Part shown: positions 42,180-51,262 of the stretch, in pieces
Layout: every line of letters begins with the position of its first letter
Position numbering within the stretch: the stretch's first letter is position 1
DNA from: Candidatus Aminicenantota bacterium
Lineage (GTDB): Bacteria > Acidobacteriota > Aminicenantia > Aminicenantales > Saccharicenantaceae
Direction: 5' to 3'
Length of the DNA: 64,000 bases
Assembly (NCBI GenBank): GCA_014360005.1
Contig: JACIYI010000007.1
Span: forward strand, 98,204 to 162,203
Made by a program: the position numbers and the translations under genes
The notes under the pieces: model-generated
Seen by the model: the letters and a program-made list of their open reading frames with translations, nothing else
Told to the model about the DNA's origin: nothing
Databases searched by the model: none

Positions 42180-43382
42180 ATGATTAACCGGACCGCTATC
42201 GAAAAAGCCAAAGAACATTTTGGCAAATTGTTGGAAGCACAAATGGAGCGGATGGACAGAATAAAATCAGCTCCTGACTGGATTGACTATTCCAAACTCT
42301 CCCCGATAAAAATCGGGATCCTGCCCGGCGATGGTATTGGCCCCTACATTGCTGCCGAAGCCGAAAGGGTGCTGCGCTACATGCTGGACGAAGAGCTGAA
42401 GAAGGCCAAAGTATATATCAACACCATCGAAGGCCTGACCATCGAAAATCGAGCGGCCCACCTGAAAGCCATTCCCGATGACGTCCTGGCTGAAATCAAG
42501 AAATACCACGTTACGCTGAAGGGACCCACCACCACCCCCAGAAAGGGCGACCCCTGGCCCAACATTGAAAGCTGCAACGTGGCCATGAGGAAGGAGCTGG
42601 ACCTGTTTGCCAACGTCAGGCCGGTGCGGGTTCCCAAGCAGGGTATTGACTGGATATTTTTCAGAGAGAACACCGAAGACCTGTATGCTCTGGGACCCCA
42701 CGGGATTGAAGTGGATGAGGATATAGCCATTGACTTCAAGCTGATCAGCACCCCCGGGGCCGAGCGCATTTGCCGGCTGGCTTTCGAGCATGCCAGGAAG
42801 AATAAAAGAACCAAGGTCACCTGTGTAACCAAAGCCAACGTGGTCAAGACAACCGATGGCCGTTTCCTGGAGAGTTTTTACAAGATTGCTAAAGAATATC
42901 CTGAAATTCAGGCTGATGACTGGTACATTGATATCATGACAGCCAAGCTGGTTGATGAAAAGCGACGCCGGGAATTCCAGGTCATGGTTCTGCCCAACCT
43001 GTACGGTGATATCCTGACCGACGAAGCCGCCGAATTCCAGGGTGGAGTGGGCACCGCCGGCAGCGCCAATATCGGCAAACAGTATGCCATGTTTGAAGCC
43101 ATCCACGGCTCAGCCCCCAGAATGGTCAAGGAAGGCCGAGCCCAGTATGCCGACCCGGCCAGCATGATCAGAGCGGCGGCCATGCTCATCAACCATATTG
43201 GTTATCCTGAAAAGGCTAAGAAACTGGAAATGGCCCTGGACATCTGCGGCCAGTACGAGAAGAAACTGGTAATCACCGGCCGGCCGACCGGTGCTACCGG
43301 TAAAGCCTTCACCGATTACTTGATTGACTGGCTGAACAACCCCGGGCTCGAAGAAACCTGGCAGGGCTACGTTAAAGGTTGA
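42180..43382 (+). CDS. icd: Isocitrate dehydrogenase
   Basis: This 400-residue member of the isocitrate/isopropylmalate dehydrogenase family shows LPGDGIGPYI, the substrate loop NIESCNVAMRKELDLFANVRPVR split over 130-152 (a Ser at the position phosphorylated in the enterobacterial enzyme), FFRENTEDLY, and DILTDEAAEFQGGVG with FEAIHGSAP near the cofactor site. It oxidatively decarboxylates isocitrate to 2-oxoglutarate. NADP versus NAD use cannot be settled confidently by eye. Start: ATG 42180 with a strong Shine-Dalgarno sequence (AGGAGG). It leads the icd-mdh-sucCD run. Confidence 0.92.
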   Translation: MINRTAIEKAKEHFGKLLEAQMERMDRIKSAPDWIDYSKLSPIKIGILPGDGIGPYIAAEAERVLRYMLDEELKKAKVYINTIEGLTIENRAAHLKAIPDDVLAEIKKYHVTLKGPTTTPRKGDPWPNIESCNVAMRKELDLFANVRPVRVPKQGIDWIFFRENTEDLYALGPHGIEVDEDIAIDFKLISTPGAERICRLAFEHARKNKRTKVTCVTKANVVKTTDGRFLESFYKIAKEYPEIQADDWYIDIMTAKLVDEKRRREFQVMVLPNLYGDILTDEAAEFQGGVGTAGSANIGKQYAMFEAIHGSAPRMVKEGRAQYADPASMIRAAAMLINHIGYPEKAKKLEMALDICGQYEKKLVITGRPTGATGKAFTDYLIDWLNNPGLEETWQGYVKG

Positions 43383-43455
43383 AATTCAAAGAAACCTTAA
43401 TCTTTTGACAGTAATCTGAAAAATAGACGAAAAAACTTATTTAAGGAGTTCGAAG

Positions 43456-44388
43456 ATGCGTAAAAAAATAGCTCTGATCGGCGGCGGTCAGATTGGCCAG
43501 ATTCTGGCCATGCTGGCTGCCCAGAAAGAACTTGGAGACATTGTCATCCTGGATGTTCCCGAGTATGTTAACGTCTGCAAGGGCAAAGCCCTGGACCTGA
43601 TGGAAATGGCTCCCCACGGCAACTACGATGCCAACATCACCGCCACTTCCGATTACAAGGACATTGAAGGCGCCGACGTGGTTATCGTCACTGCCGGCAA
43701 ACCAAGAGAAGCCGGCATGACCAGGGAAGACCTGCTCAACGTCAACATCAAGATCATCACGGCCGTGGCCAACGGCGTCAAGCAGTACGCTCCCAAAGCT
43801 TTCTGCATCATCGTCACCAACCCCCTCGACGCCATGGTTTATGTCTTCCATAAAGTTACCGGCTTTCCTAAAAACCAGGTAATCGGAATGGCCGGCACTC
43901 TGGACACCGCTCGCTGGAGAGCCTTTATTGCCATGGAACTGGGAGTTTCGGTGGCTGACGTGGCCGGCACTGTTCTTGGCGGACACGGGCCGGATATGGT
44001 TCCCCTGCCCCGCCTGACGACTATCGGTGGCGTGCCTTTAACTGAAATTGCCACGCCCGAGCAGATAGAACGCCTGGTGACCAGGACTAGAGAAGCCGGC
44101 ACCGAGATTGTCAAGCTGTTCGGCAAGGGCTCGGCCTTCTTCAGCCCGGCCTGGAGCGCCATCGTCATCGCCGAGTCCTACCTCAAAGATAAACGCCGGG
44201 TCCTGCCCTGCGCCGCCCTGTGTGAAGGTGAGTACGGAGTCAACGGCCTGTTCATCGGCGTGCCCTGTCTGATTAGCGCCAGGGGTATGGAAAAAATCCT
44301 GGAAATCAAGCTAACCGAGGAAGAAAAAGCCCAGTTCCAGAAGACTATAGCTTCCGTGAGCAAGACTGTGGCTGAATGTAAAATCTGA
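43456..44388 (+). CDS. mdh: Malate dehydrogenase (LDH-like)
   Basis: This 310-residue NAD-dependent enzyme has IGGGQIGQILAML for the dinucleotide, the mobile-loop segment AGKPREAGMTREDLL with the substrate-binding arginines, VTNPLDAM, and the catalytic His in LGGHGPDMVPLPR. The Arg in the loop (KPRE) fits malate rather than lactate. It converts malate and oxaloacetate in the cytoplasm. The gap to icd is 73 bases with no convincing promoter, so cotranscription is likely. Followed by two TATAAT boxes and a terminator. Confidence 0.93.
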   Translation: MRKKIALIGGGQIGQILAMLAAQKELGDIVILDVPEYVNVCKGKALDLMEMAPHGNYDANITATSDYKDIEGADVVIVTAGKPREAGMTREDLLNVNIKIITAVANGVKQYAPKAFCIIVTNPLDAMVYVFHKVTGFPKNQVIGMAGTLDTARWRAFIAMELGVSVADVAGTVLGGHGPDMVPLPRLTTIGGVPLTEIATPEQIERLVTRTREAGTEIVKLFGKGSAFFSPAWSAIVIAESYLKDKRRVLPCAALCEGEYGVNGLFIGVPCLISARGMEKILEIKLTEEEKAQFQKTIASVSKTVAECKI

Positions 44389-44451
44389 TGGGCCAATTTT
44401 AGAATCAGTATAATCTTATAATCATTCTAATAAGGCCAATGAAAGAAAAGG

Positions 44452-44483
44452 AGCGGAGCCGCCGGAAGCGGCTCCGCTTTTTT
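44452..44483 (+). terminator. Strong intrinsic terminator between mdh and sucC
   Basis: A perfect 11-base-pair GC-rich stem (44452-44462 with 44468-44478) around loop CGGAA, followed by a run of six T (44478-44483). It lies 25 bases before the sucC start. Two TATAAT boxes lie upstream, at 44409-44414 and 44417-44422, so the hairpin could end mdh transcription, or act as an attenuator on a sucC transcript begun at those boxes. Confidence 0.9.
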
Positions 44484-44508
44484 ATTTCAGGCTGATCAGG
44501 CTTAGTCA

Positions 44509-45675
44509 GTGATAATTCACGAATACCAGGCCAAAGAATTCTTGAGACAGCTGGCGCTGGCTGTGCCCCAGGGGCAGCTGGTAGCCAGTCCGGCTGAGGC
44601 CAGACAGGCCGCCCTAGATTTATCCCCGCCGGTCATCTTAAAAGCCCAGGTCCTATCCGGTGGCCGGGGAAAAGCCGGAGGCATTCTTAAAGCCCGGACA
44701 GCCGAAGAAGCCGAAGTCCTGGCCAGAAACCTTCTGGCCCGGAGGCTGGTCACCGCCCAGAGCGGTCCCCGGGGCCTGGTTGTAAAAAAAATACTGGTAG
44801 AAAAAGCCCTGGATTTGAAGAGAGAGTTTTATCTGGGTCTGGCTGTGGACCGCAGCCAGGACAGCCTGGCTGCTATCGTCAGCCGCCAGGGCGGGCTGGA
44901 AATTGAAGAGCTGGCTCGCTCCAGTCCGAAGTTAATCAAGAAAATCAGCTTTGCTCCTGACGAGGGCCTGAAAGTTTTTCAGCTTCGACAGCTGGCCTAC
45001 TTCCTGGAGCTGGAAGAAGACTTGATCAAAGACTTTATCAACCACCTGCAGCGGCTAACCCACTTTTTCTTAGGTATGGACCTGAAACTCTTAGAAATAA
45101 ACCCGCTGGCCCTGACAGGAGACGGCCGGCTGGTGGCGGTCGATGCCCGGATGGAATTTGACGACTGCGCTCTGGCCCGACACCCGGAGCTGTCTTCTTT
45201 TGAGGATGAAAACCTGGAAAATAAACTGGAAAGGCAGGCCCGGAAGTTCAAACTGAATTATCTCAAAATGGATGGCCAGATAGGCTGCCTGGTCAACGGA
45301 GCCGGGCTGGCCATGGCCACCATGGATATCATCCAGCACTTCGGGGGGCGACCGGCCAACTTCCTGGATATAGGCGGAGGAGTTACCGAAGAAGCCGTCA
45401 GCCAGGCTTTTGAAATTCTCCTTTCAGACAGCGAGGTCCGGGCCGCTCTGGTCAACATCTTTGGCGGGATTGTTCGCTGCGACCTGGTGGCCAGAGGCGT
45501 GGTCAGAGCCGCCAGGAAACTTTCCCTGAGTCAGCCGGTGGTGGTCAGGCTGGAAGGCACCAACGTGGCTGAGGGCCGGAAAATCCTGGAAGAATCAGGC
45601 CTGCCCTTTCACTTTGCTTCCAGCCTGGAAGAAGCCGCCCGACTGGCAGTGGCTTTGAGCGGACAGACAACATGA
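44509..45675 (+). CDS. sucC: Succinyl-CoA ligase, beta subunit
   Basis: This 388-residue ATP-grasp subunit starts IIHEYQAKEFLRQLALAVPQ and contains QVLSGGRGKAGGI for nucleotide binding, LLEINPLALTGDGRLVAVDA, and the CoA-ligase half with GCLVNGAGLAMATMDIIQ and FGGIVRCDLVA. It pairs with the alpha subunit downstream to make ATP or GTP from succinyl-CoA. The start is GTG 44509; the Shine-Dalgarno sequence is weak, and an intrinsic terminator ends 25 bases upstream. The gene overlaps sucD by four bases (ATGA). Confidence 0.94.
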   Translation: MIIHEYQAKEFLRQLALAVPQGQLVASPAEARQAALDLSPPVILKAQVLSGGRGKAGGILKARTAEEAEVLARNLLARRLVTAQSGPRGLVVKKILVEKALDLKREFYLGLAVDRSQDSLAAIVSRQGGLEIEELARSSPKLIKKISFAPDEGLKVFQLRQLAYFLELEEDLIKDFINHLQRLTHFFLGMDLKLLEINPLALTGDGRLVAVDARMEFDDCALARHPELSSFEDENLENKLERQARKFKLNYLKMDGQIGCLVNGAGLAMATMDIIQHFGGRPANFLDIGGGVTEEAVSQAFEILLSDSEVRAALVNIFGGIVRCDLVARGVVRAARKLSLSQPVVVRLEGTNVAEGRKILEESGLPFHFASSLEEAARLAVALSGQTT

Positions 45676-46550
45676 GCATCCTGATTGATGAAAGGTCGAG
45701 AGTTCTGGTCCAGGGATTCACTGGCCGGCAAGCTACCTTCCATTCAGAAAAAATGCTGGATTATGGCACCAGACTGGTGGCTGGAGTTACCCCGGGCAAG
45801 GGTGGACAGGTTCATTTGGGGCTACCGGTCTATAACACTGTGGAAGCGGCCGTTCGCGACCAGGCCCCCGAGGTCTCGATAATTTTTGTTCCGCCCCTGG
45901 CTGGAGCCGAAGCCATCATGGAAGCGGCTGAAGCCGGAATAAAACTCATTGTCTGTATAACGGAAGGAATTCCAGTCCTGGATATGCTCCGGGCCAAAGC
46001 CTGGTTGAAAAAATATGGAGCTGCTTTAATCGGGCCGAATACCCCGGGTCTAATTTCTCCCGGTAAGAGCAAGGTCGGAATAATGCCCGGCCCCATCCAC
46101 CGGCCGGGACCGGTCGGCCTGATCTCCCGCTCCGGGACCCTGACCTACGAGGCAGTGCACCAGCTTACTTCCCTGGGCCTGGGACAATCGACTGCGGTGG
46201 GCATAGGCGGTGACCCTGTTCTCGGCTTGAAATTTGTCGAGCTGCTGGAAATGTTCAAGCACGACCCCCAAACCAAAGCCGTGGTTTTAATCGGGGAAAT
46301 TGGCGGCCGGGCCGAAGAACAAGCCGCCGATTATCTTAAAGAATCAAACTATCCGTTGCCAGTCCTGGCCTATGTGGCCGGCCTGACCGCCCCGCCAGGA
46401 AAACGACTGGGACATGCCGGGGCCATTATCGAAGGCGGCCAGGGCTCAGCCCGGGATAAGATCAGGCAACTGGCTGAAGCCGGAGTTACCATCATCGATA
46501 ACCCGGCCCGCATTGGCCGGATGACGGCCGAGGTTCTCGCCGGAAAATAG
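45672..46550 (+). CDS. sucD: Succinyl-CoA ligase, alpha subunit
   Basis: This 292-residue subunit has the CoA-binding Rossmann start VLVQGFTGRQATFHSEKML, GPNTPGLISPGKSKVGIMPG, and GHAGAIIEGGQGSA with His248, the residue phosphorylated in the reaction. Normal length. Translationally coupled to sucC. Downstream lie 407 bases without a gene and no clear terminator hairpin. Confidence 0.95.
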   Translation: MSILIDERSRVLVQGFTGRQATFHSEKMLDYGTRLVAGVTPGKGGQVHLGLPVYNTVEAAVRDQAPEVSIIFVPPLAGAEAIMEAAEAGIKLIVCITEGIPVLDMLRAKAWLKKYGAALIGPNTPGLISPGKSKVGIMPGPIHRPGPVGLISRSGTLTYEAVHQLTSLGLGQSTAVGIGGDPVLGLKFVELLEMFKHDPQTKAVVLIGEIGGRAEEQAADYLKESNYPLPVLAYVAGLTAPPGKRLGHAGAIIEGGQGSARDKIRQLAEAGVTIIDNPARIGRMTAEVLAGK

Positions 46551-46600
46551 ATACTTTTCCCCGTCAGTTTCTGAACTCAACAGAAGCACCCGCCACAAGA

Positions 46601-46651
46601 AGATAATTATCTTTAAGATCTAAGAGCTCTTATAAAGCAGGTCACGACCTG
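46601..46651. repeat. Three consecutive palindromes
   Basis: AGATAATTATCT (46601-46612) and TAAGAGCTCTTA (46621-46632) are perfect 12-base palindromes. CAGGTC-AC-GACCTG (46638-46651) is a 6-base inverted repeat with a two-base centre. They could be protein-binding sites or cruciform-forming DNA. Confidence 0.6.
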
Positions 46652-46900
46652 AATATTTATACTGGCTTCTGTGGCCATCTAATTCTTCTTCCGTTCTTTA
46701 CCCGACACACAACCTCAGCTGTCTGCCCGGTAAGATTGAGGGCCAGCCCAGAAAGTATCTTTAAGAAATATATTAAGAAATTTATGAAGACAATGGATAG
46801 TCCCAGGTCTCAAGTGCGGGTCAGCCCTGCTTCCAGCAGGTCCTGATGATTCTTCAGCAGCCTAAATTTTCGGTCTGACCTTATCGATCTTAAAATAACT

Positions 46901-46928
46901 TTGAACTGAGTCTCTTCCATGGTATAAA
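46901..46928 (+). promoter_or_regulatory. Predicted promoter of the MBL hydrolase gene
   Basis: TTGAAC at 46901-46906, a 16-base spacer and TATAAA at 46923-46928, giving a leader of about 23 bases that contains the AGGAGGG ribosome site before ATG 46958. Confidence 0.5.
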
Positions 46929-46957
46929 ATTATGGTATGGTTAACCAGGAGGGTTTC

Positions 46958-47887
46958 ATGCAAATTACTATTTCTAACCAGCTAAACTCATCAAGCCGGA
47001 CCAGGTCTACCTGTCTGGCTTCGCTGCTCATTTTTGCTGCCGGCCTAATTCTAGTGGCAGCTCCCGCGCTCGCCCAGCAACAGGCCTCTCCCCCTCCCCT
47101 TACCATAGAAAATATCAGAGATAACATCTATCTAATAAGGGGTGGCTCTGGCGCCAATTGCTATTTTATAGCGGGCCAGAAAAGTAATTTACTGGTTGAC
47201 GCTAAGATGACCCGGGATTCCTTCCAGGCAATGCTGGCCGAAATCCAGAAAATTTCGACCAAACCGCTGGGCCTGATCATTCTTACCCACAGCGATGGCG
47301 ACCATGTCAACGGCCTTCTCGGCCTGAGCCAGAAAGTCAGGTTGCTGGCCCACCGGAAAACCTATGAAGAACTGCTGCCGGCTGTGGAACAGAAGCCGGA
47401 GCTTAAAGACATTCTCCCTTCTGAAACTTATGAAGACAGTCAGGTTCTGGACTTTGAAGGCATCAGGCTGGAGCTCAAGAATTTCGGACCGGCTCATACC
47501 AGCGGCGATACCATAATTTTTATTCCCGGGAGCCGGGTGGCTATTGCTGGCGACCTGATGTTCTACGGCCGCGACCCCCTGATTCATAAACACAAGAACG
47601 GAACCTTCTTTGGCTACCTGAAAACGCTGCAGGCCATGCTGGATTACCGGCCGGAAATCGAAATTTTCCTGTCGGGACATGCCCAACCGGCCGGGCGCCA
47701 GGCTGTGGCCGGCCTGATTGACAGCTTGAAAGAAAAAGAAGCCCTGGTACGCCAGATGATTGAACAGGGTCGGACTCTCGATGAAATAAAAGCGGCCTTC
47801 GGAGTTCAGACTCCTCCGACTGGCTCTCCGCTCAGGCGCCCGCCGCTGGTCGAGATAATCTATCAGGAAATCATAGAAAAGAAGTAG
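46958..47887 (+). CDS. Exported metallo-beta-lactamase-fold hydrolase
   Basis: The product has 309 residues. An ATG at 46937 is in frame, but AGGAGGG lies just before ATG 46958, the chosen start. A signal peptide with a hydrophobic core at about 18-38 ends near ALAQQ. The metal motif is ILTHSDGDHVNG, where the middle His of HxHxDH is Asp (HSDGDH), as in some family branches. Further ligands are in FGPAHTSGDT and IAGDLMF, and the last His in LSGHAQP. Broad family: lactonase, thioesterase, sulfatase-like or lactamase activity are all possible. It stands alone and has its own promoter. Confidence 0.8.
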   Translation: MQITISNQLNSSSRTRSTCLASLLIFAAGLILVAAPALAQQQASPPPLTIENIRDNIYLIRGGSGANCYFIAGQKSNLLVDAKMTRDSFQAMLAEIQKISTKPLGLIILTHSDGDHVNGLLGLSQKVRLLAHRKTYEELLPAVEQKPELKDILPSETYEDSQVLDFEGIRLELKNFGPAHTSGDTIIFIPGSRVAIAGDLMFYGRDPLIHKHKNGTFFGYLKTLQAMLDYRPEIEIFLSGHAQPAGRQAVAGLIDSLKEKEALVRQMIEQGRTLDEIKAAFGVQTPPTGSPLRRPPLVEIIYQEIIEKK

Positions 47888-48096
47888 GTATAGCTTGCGC
47901 TCCGTAAGCCAAAGTCAAGCTGACTGACTAAAGCCCGCTGCCATGCACCTAAACTTCCACCATAAAGGTGCGAAGACAGCTTACTTATTAAATCTGTTGC
48001 CGTGATTATCGAACTTGTGAAATCATATTCAGTGCCAGAGAAGAGGTAGCCTATTAGCATCAAAATTTTAAATGACTAATTTAGGGAGATCGCCAA

Positions 48097-51000
48097 ATGA
48101 GAAAAACATTGAGGCAGGAAGTTAATTCAACCCTCCTGATCATATTATTTGGTTTGCTCCTCATTCTTTCTTCATGTCAGTCAGACCGCCAGGCGACAGT
48201 GGCTGTCAACCAGGAAACCATCACCACCTACCCCTTTTCCGACCCCGACCCGATTCCAGTTTTTGCCCGATCCTCACTCTGGGGTTCGGGCTCCAGGATT
48301 TATCCTTATTTTGTCTTCAACGGCTTTTCAACCGAGTCCCGACCTCAGGACTGGACGGTAGTTCGCCTTAAAAACAAATACCTGGAAGTGGCCGTCCTGC
48401 CTGAAGTCGGGGGCAAGGTCTGGGGGGCCAAAGATTTGACCACCGGCCGCAACTTTCTTTACACCAACCGGGTGCTTAAATTCAGGGAAATCAGCCTGCG
48501 CGGCCCCTGGACTTCGGGCGGTATAGAATTCAATTTCGGGATAATCGGCCATGCTCCGTCCACGGCCACTCCGGTTGATTACTTTGTGGAAAAGAAGCCG
48601 GACGGGCGTCTGGTCTGCACTGTGGGTAATTACGACTGGCCCTCGCGCACCCGCTGGCAGGTAACCATAACCGTCTATCCTGACCGGGCTTATTTTGAAA
48701 CTAGGGCCCGCTGGACCAACCCCGGTCCCTACCGTCAATCTTATTACGCCTGGATGTGTCCCGCGGTCCCGGCCAGCCCCGACCTGAAATATATTTTCCC
48801 GGGAAAGTATCATATCGGTCATGATTATTCCGTTCCCCTTGAACCCTGGCCGGTTGATTCTGAGGGGCGGGACCTGTCCTGGTACCGCCATAACAATTTC
48901 GGCGGCGCCAAGAGTTATTTTGTGGTCGGCCATTATGAACATTTCTACGGCGGCTATTACCAGAACTCCGATTCTGGCTTCGGCCACCAGGCTCTATATT
49001 CCGACATGCCCGGAAAGAAAATCTGGATCTGGGACCTCAGCCGGGCCGGGGAAATCTGGGTTGACCTGCTGACCGATGCTGACGGCCAGTATACCGAACC
49101 CCAGTCCGGCCGGCTGCTGAACCAGTCGGACCACGGGACTTTCTTTCCAGCCACATCTGATTCCTGGAAAGAACTCTGGTTTCCCTACAGTGGAATAGGC
49201 CCCATGGCCGGGGCAGCAGCCGGGGTGGTGCTTAGCCTTAACCCGAAAGGTAATAGCCTGGAACTGGGAATTTACGCCCTGGAGAACATCAAGGAAAAAC
49301 TGGTAATCAAGCAGGGGGCAAAGGAAATCCGGTCACAGCCTTTGGTTTTGAAACCGGCCGAGAAAGCTGTCCTGAACCTGGATGGAATCTCTCAGGCTGA
49401 TGACCTGACCATCTGCCTTGGCCAGAAAATAATCCATCAGCCTCTCCAGGCCAGGGAACTTGTGCGGCCCTTCAACTTCCACCGCCCGGCCGGCGATTCA
49501 GCCGAATCACTCTTCCTGGCCGCCCAGACCCTGGAGAATGAAAGGGATTACGGGCCTGCCCTGGAGAAATATCGTCAGGTTGTAGATATGGTTCCCGACC
49601 ATCTGCGAGCCCTGACCCGCCTGGCCGAGCTCCACCTGCGCCGGGGAGAATACCAGCAGGCGCTGGATTTTGCCCGAGGCGGCCTGGAAATCTCCATGTA
49701 TGATCCCGAGGCGAACTATGTTTACGGTAATATTTCCCGGAGATTAAATAAGCCGGCTGAAGCTAAAGAAGCCCTGGGCTGGGCCGCTCGTTCCCCGGCC
49801 CTGGCCCTGCCATCTTACCTGCAGCTCGCGGAAATAGCCCTGGCTGAGGGGGATTATTCCCAGGCCGAAGAATATGCCCGACGGGCTCTCAATTTTGACC
49901 GGGAAAATCCCCTCCCCTACGAACTGCTGGCTGTAGCCCTTCGCCTTCAGCAGCGAAAAAAAGAAGCCAGCCGCACCTGTCGCCAGCTACTGGAACTTGA
50001 ACCTCTCAACCACCTGGCCCGGTATGAACTCTACTTGTTGCATCAGGGACGAAGCCGCCTGGCTGATTTCCGGAAGTCAATCCGCAATGAATTTCCAGCT
50101 GAAACTTACCTGGAGCTGGCTTTGTTTTACTTGAGAACCGGTCAACTGGAACGGTCAGTCGAATTGCTATCTCTGGCCCCGGGAAATCCCGAAGTTCTGG
50201 TCTGGCTGGCCTATCTGCAGCAAAGCCTCGACCCGGATGAAAGCCAGGCTGCGTTGGAAAAATCGGCCGCGGCCTCGCCCTGGCTGGTCTTTCCTTTCCG
50301 GGAAGAATCAATTCCGGTGCTGGAATGGGCTGCGGCCAGGAAGCCAGGTTGCTGGAAATTCCGCTATTATCTGGGGCTACTGTTCTGGCATAAAGGCCGG
50401 CTGGAGGAGGCCCGCCAGCTTTTTGCTCAACTGGATGAAGCTGATTATTATCCGGTTTTTATCTCCCGGGCCTATTTGAATCATGATAACCGTGAGGCCG
50501 CCTACCGCGACCTGCAGAGGGCCTGGAAGCTAGCCCCGGAAGCCTGGCGCACCTGGCATCACCTGATTAAACACGAACTAGAGCAGGGACTTAAGGACCA
50601 GGCCCTGAGGCATTCCCTGGAAGCCCTGGAAAAATTTCCTGATAACATGTACCTTCAGTCCGATACAGTCAAAGCGCTGCTGGCCAGCGCCCGCTACCGG
50701 GAGGCAGCCAGCCTGCTGGACAGCATCAGAGTTTTGCCCTATGAGGGAGCCAGCGAGGTTCATGGCCTTTTTGTCCAGACCCATCTCCATTTAGCCCTCG
50801 ACCTGATGCTGGAAAAAAACTGGACTGATGCCCTGGATGAAATCTCCCGGTCCCGGGATTACCCGGAACAGCTGGGAACTGGCCGTCCCTATGACCCGGA
50901 CCAGAGAATCCAGGATTATCTGGAAGCTCTCTGCTACCAGGCCCTCGGACAGAAGGAGAAGTCCAGGAAAAAATACCTGGACATAATCGATTACAGCCGG

Positions 51001-51153
51001 AAATTCCCCACCGGACCTTATGCCTGTTTCACCGACCTGGCCTGGCAGAAGCTCGGTCGGAGCTCGAAACCTAAAGGCCAGCCTGCCCTGGCTTCTTTAC
51101 CCATGGAATTCAGGTCAAGAATTATAAAGCTGGTATTATCAGAAGAAAGATAG
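48097..51153 (+). CDS. DUF5107-TPR lipoprotein
   Basis: The product has 1018 residues. A signal peptide ends in LILSSCQS, a good lipobox with Cys at about 27, so it is a lipoprotein. Residues about 45-400 match DUF5107: IYPYFVFNGFS, LEVAVLPEVGGKVWGAKDL and GGIEFNFGIIGHAP, a galactose-mutarotase-like beta fold suggesting sugar binding. Residues about 465-1000 hold about ten TPR-like helical repeats (ALEKYRQVVDMVPDHLRALTR, YSQAEEYARRALNFDRENPL). Such DUF5107-TPR proteins occur in polymer-degrading bacteria, with unknown function. TAGGGAGATCGCCAA precedes the ATG. It is a large standalone gene; glycan or glycopeptide handling is inferred. Confidence 0.8.
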   Translation: MRKTLRQEVNSTLLIILFGLLLILSSCQSDRQATVAVNQETITTYPFSDPDPIPVFARSSLWGSGSRIYPYFVFNGFSTESRPQDWTVVRLKNKYLEVAVLPEVGGKVWGAKDLTTGRNFLYTNRVLKFREISLRGPWTSGGIEFNFGIIGHAPSTATPVDYFVEKKPDGRLVCTVGNYDWPSRTRWQVTITVYPDRAYFETRARWTNPGPYRQSYYAWMCPAVPASPDLKYIFPGKYHIGHDYSVPLEPWPVDSEGRDLSWYRHNNFGGAKSYFVVGHYEHFYGGYYQNSDSGFGHQALYSDMPGKKIWIWDLSRAGEIWVDLLTDADGQYTEPQSGRLLNQSDHGTFFPATSDSWKELWFPYSGIGPMAGAAAGVVLSLNPKGNSLELGIYALENIKEKLVIKQGAKEIRSQPLVLKPAEKAVLNLDGISQADDLTICLGQKIIHQPLQARELVRPFNFHRPAGDSAESLFLAAQTLENERDYGPALEKYRQVVDMVPDHLRALTRLAELHLRRGEYQQALDFARGGLEISMYDPEANYVYGNISRRLNKPAEAKEALGWAARSPALALPSYLQLAEIALAEGDYSQAEEYARRALNFDRENPLPYELLAVALRLQQRKKEASRTCRQLLELEPLNHLARYELYLLHQGRSRLADFRKSIRNEFPAETYLELALFYLRTGQLERSVELLSLAPGNPEVLVWLAYLQQSLDPDESQAALEKSAAASPWLVFPFREESIPVLEWAAARKPGCWKFRYYLGLLFWHKGRLEEARQLFAQLDEADYYPVFISRAYLNHDNREAAYRDLQRAWKLAPEAWRTWHHLIKHELEQGLKDQALRHSLEALEKFPDNMYLQSDTVKALLASARYREAASLLDSIRVLPYEGASEVHGLFVQTHLHLALDLMLEKNWTDALDEISRSRDYPEQLGTGRPYDPDQRIQDYLEALCYQALGQKEKSRKKYLDIIDYSRKFPTGPYACFTDLAWQKLGRSSKPKGQPALASLPMEFRSRIIKLVLSEER

Positions 51154-51262
51154 CCCCAGACAAACCGGCCATTAAAGCCTGAACTACCAGATTGGATATA
51201 ATTTCACGCACCTAATTCTTCTAGCGCCGCAGTTCGCCAGTCCTTTCAGGCCGGTCTGGAAG

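Larger units (their letters stand above)
46551..46957. other. Intergenic region downstream of sucD
   Basis: This 407-base gap has no convincing open frame. It holds three palindromes in 51 bases (46601-46651), a small hairpin CCTGC/GCAGG at 46826-46840, and the predicted promoter of the next gene at 46901-46928. The stretch 46660-46820 shows nothing recognisable. Confidence 0.5.
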
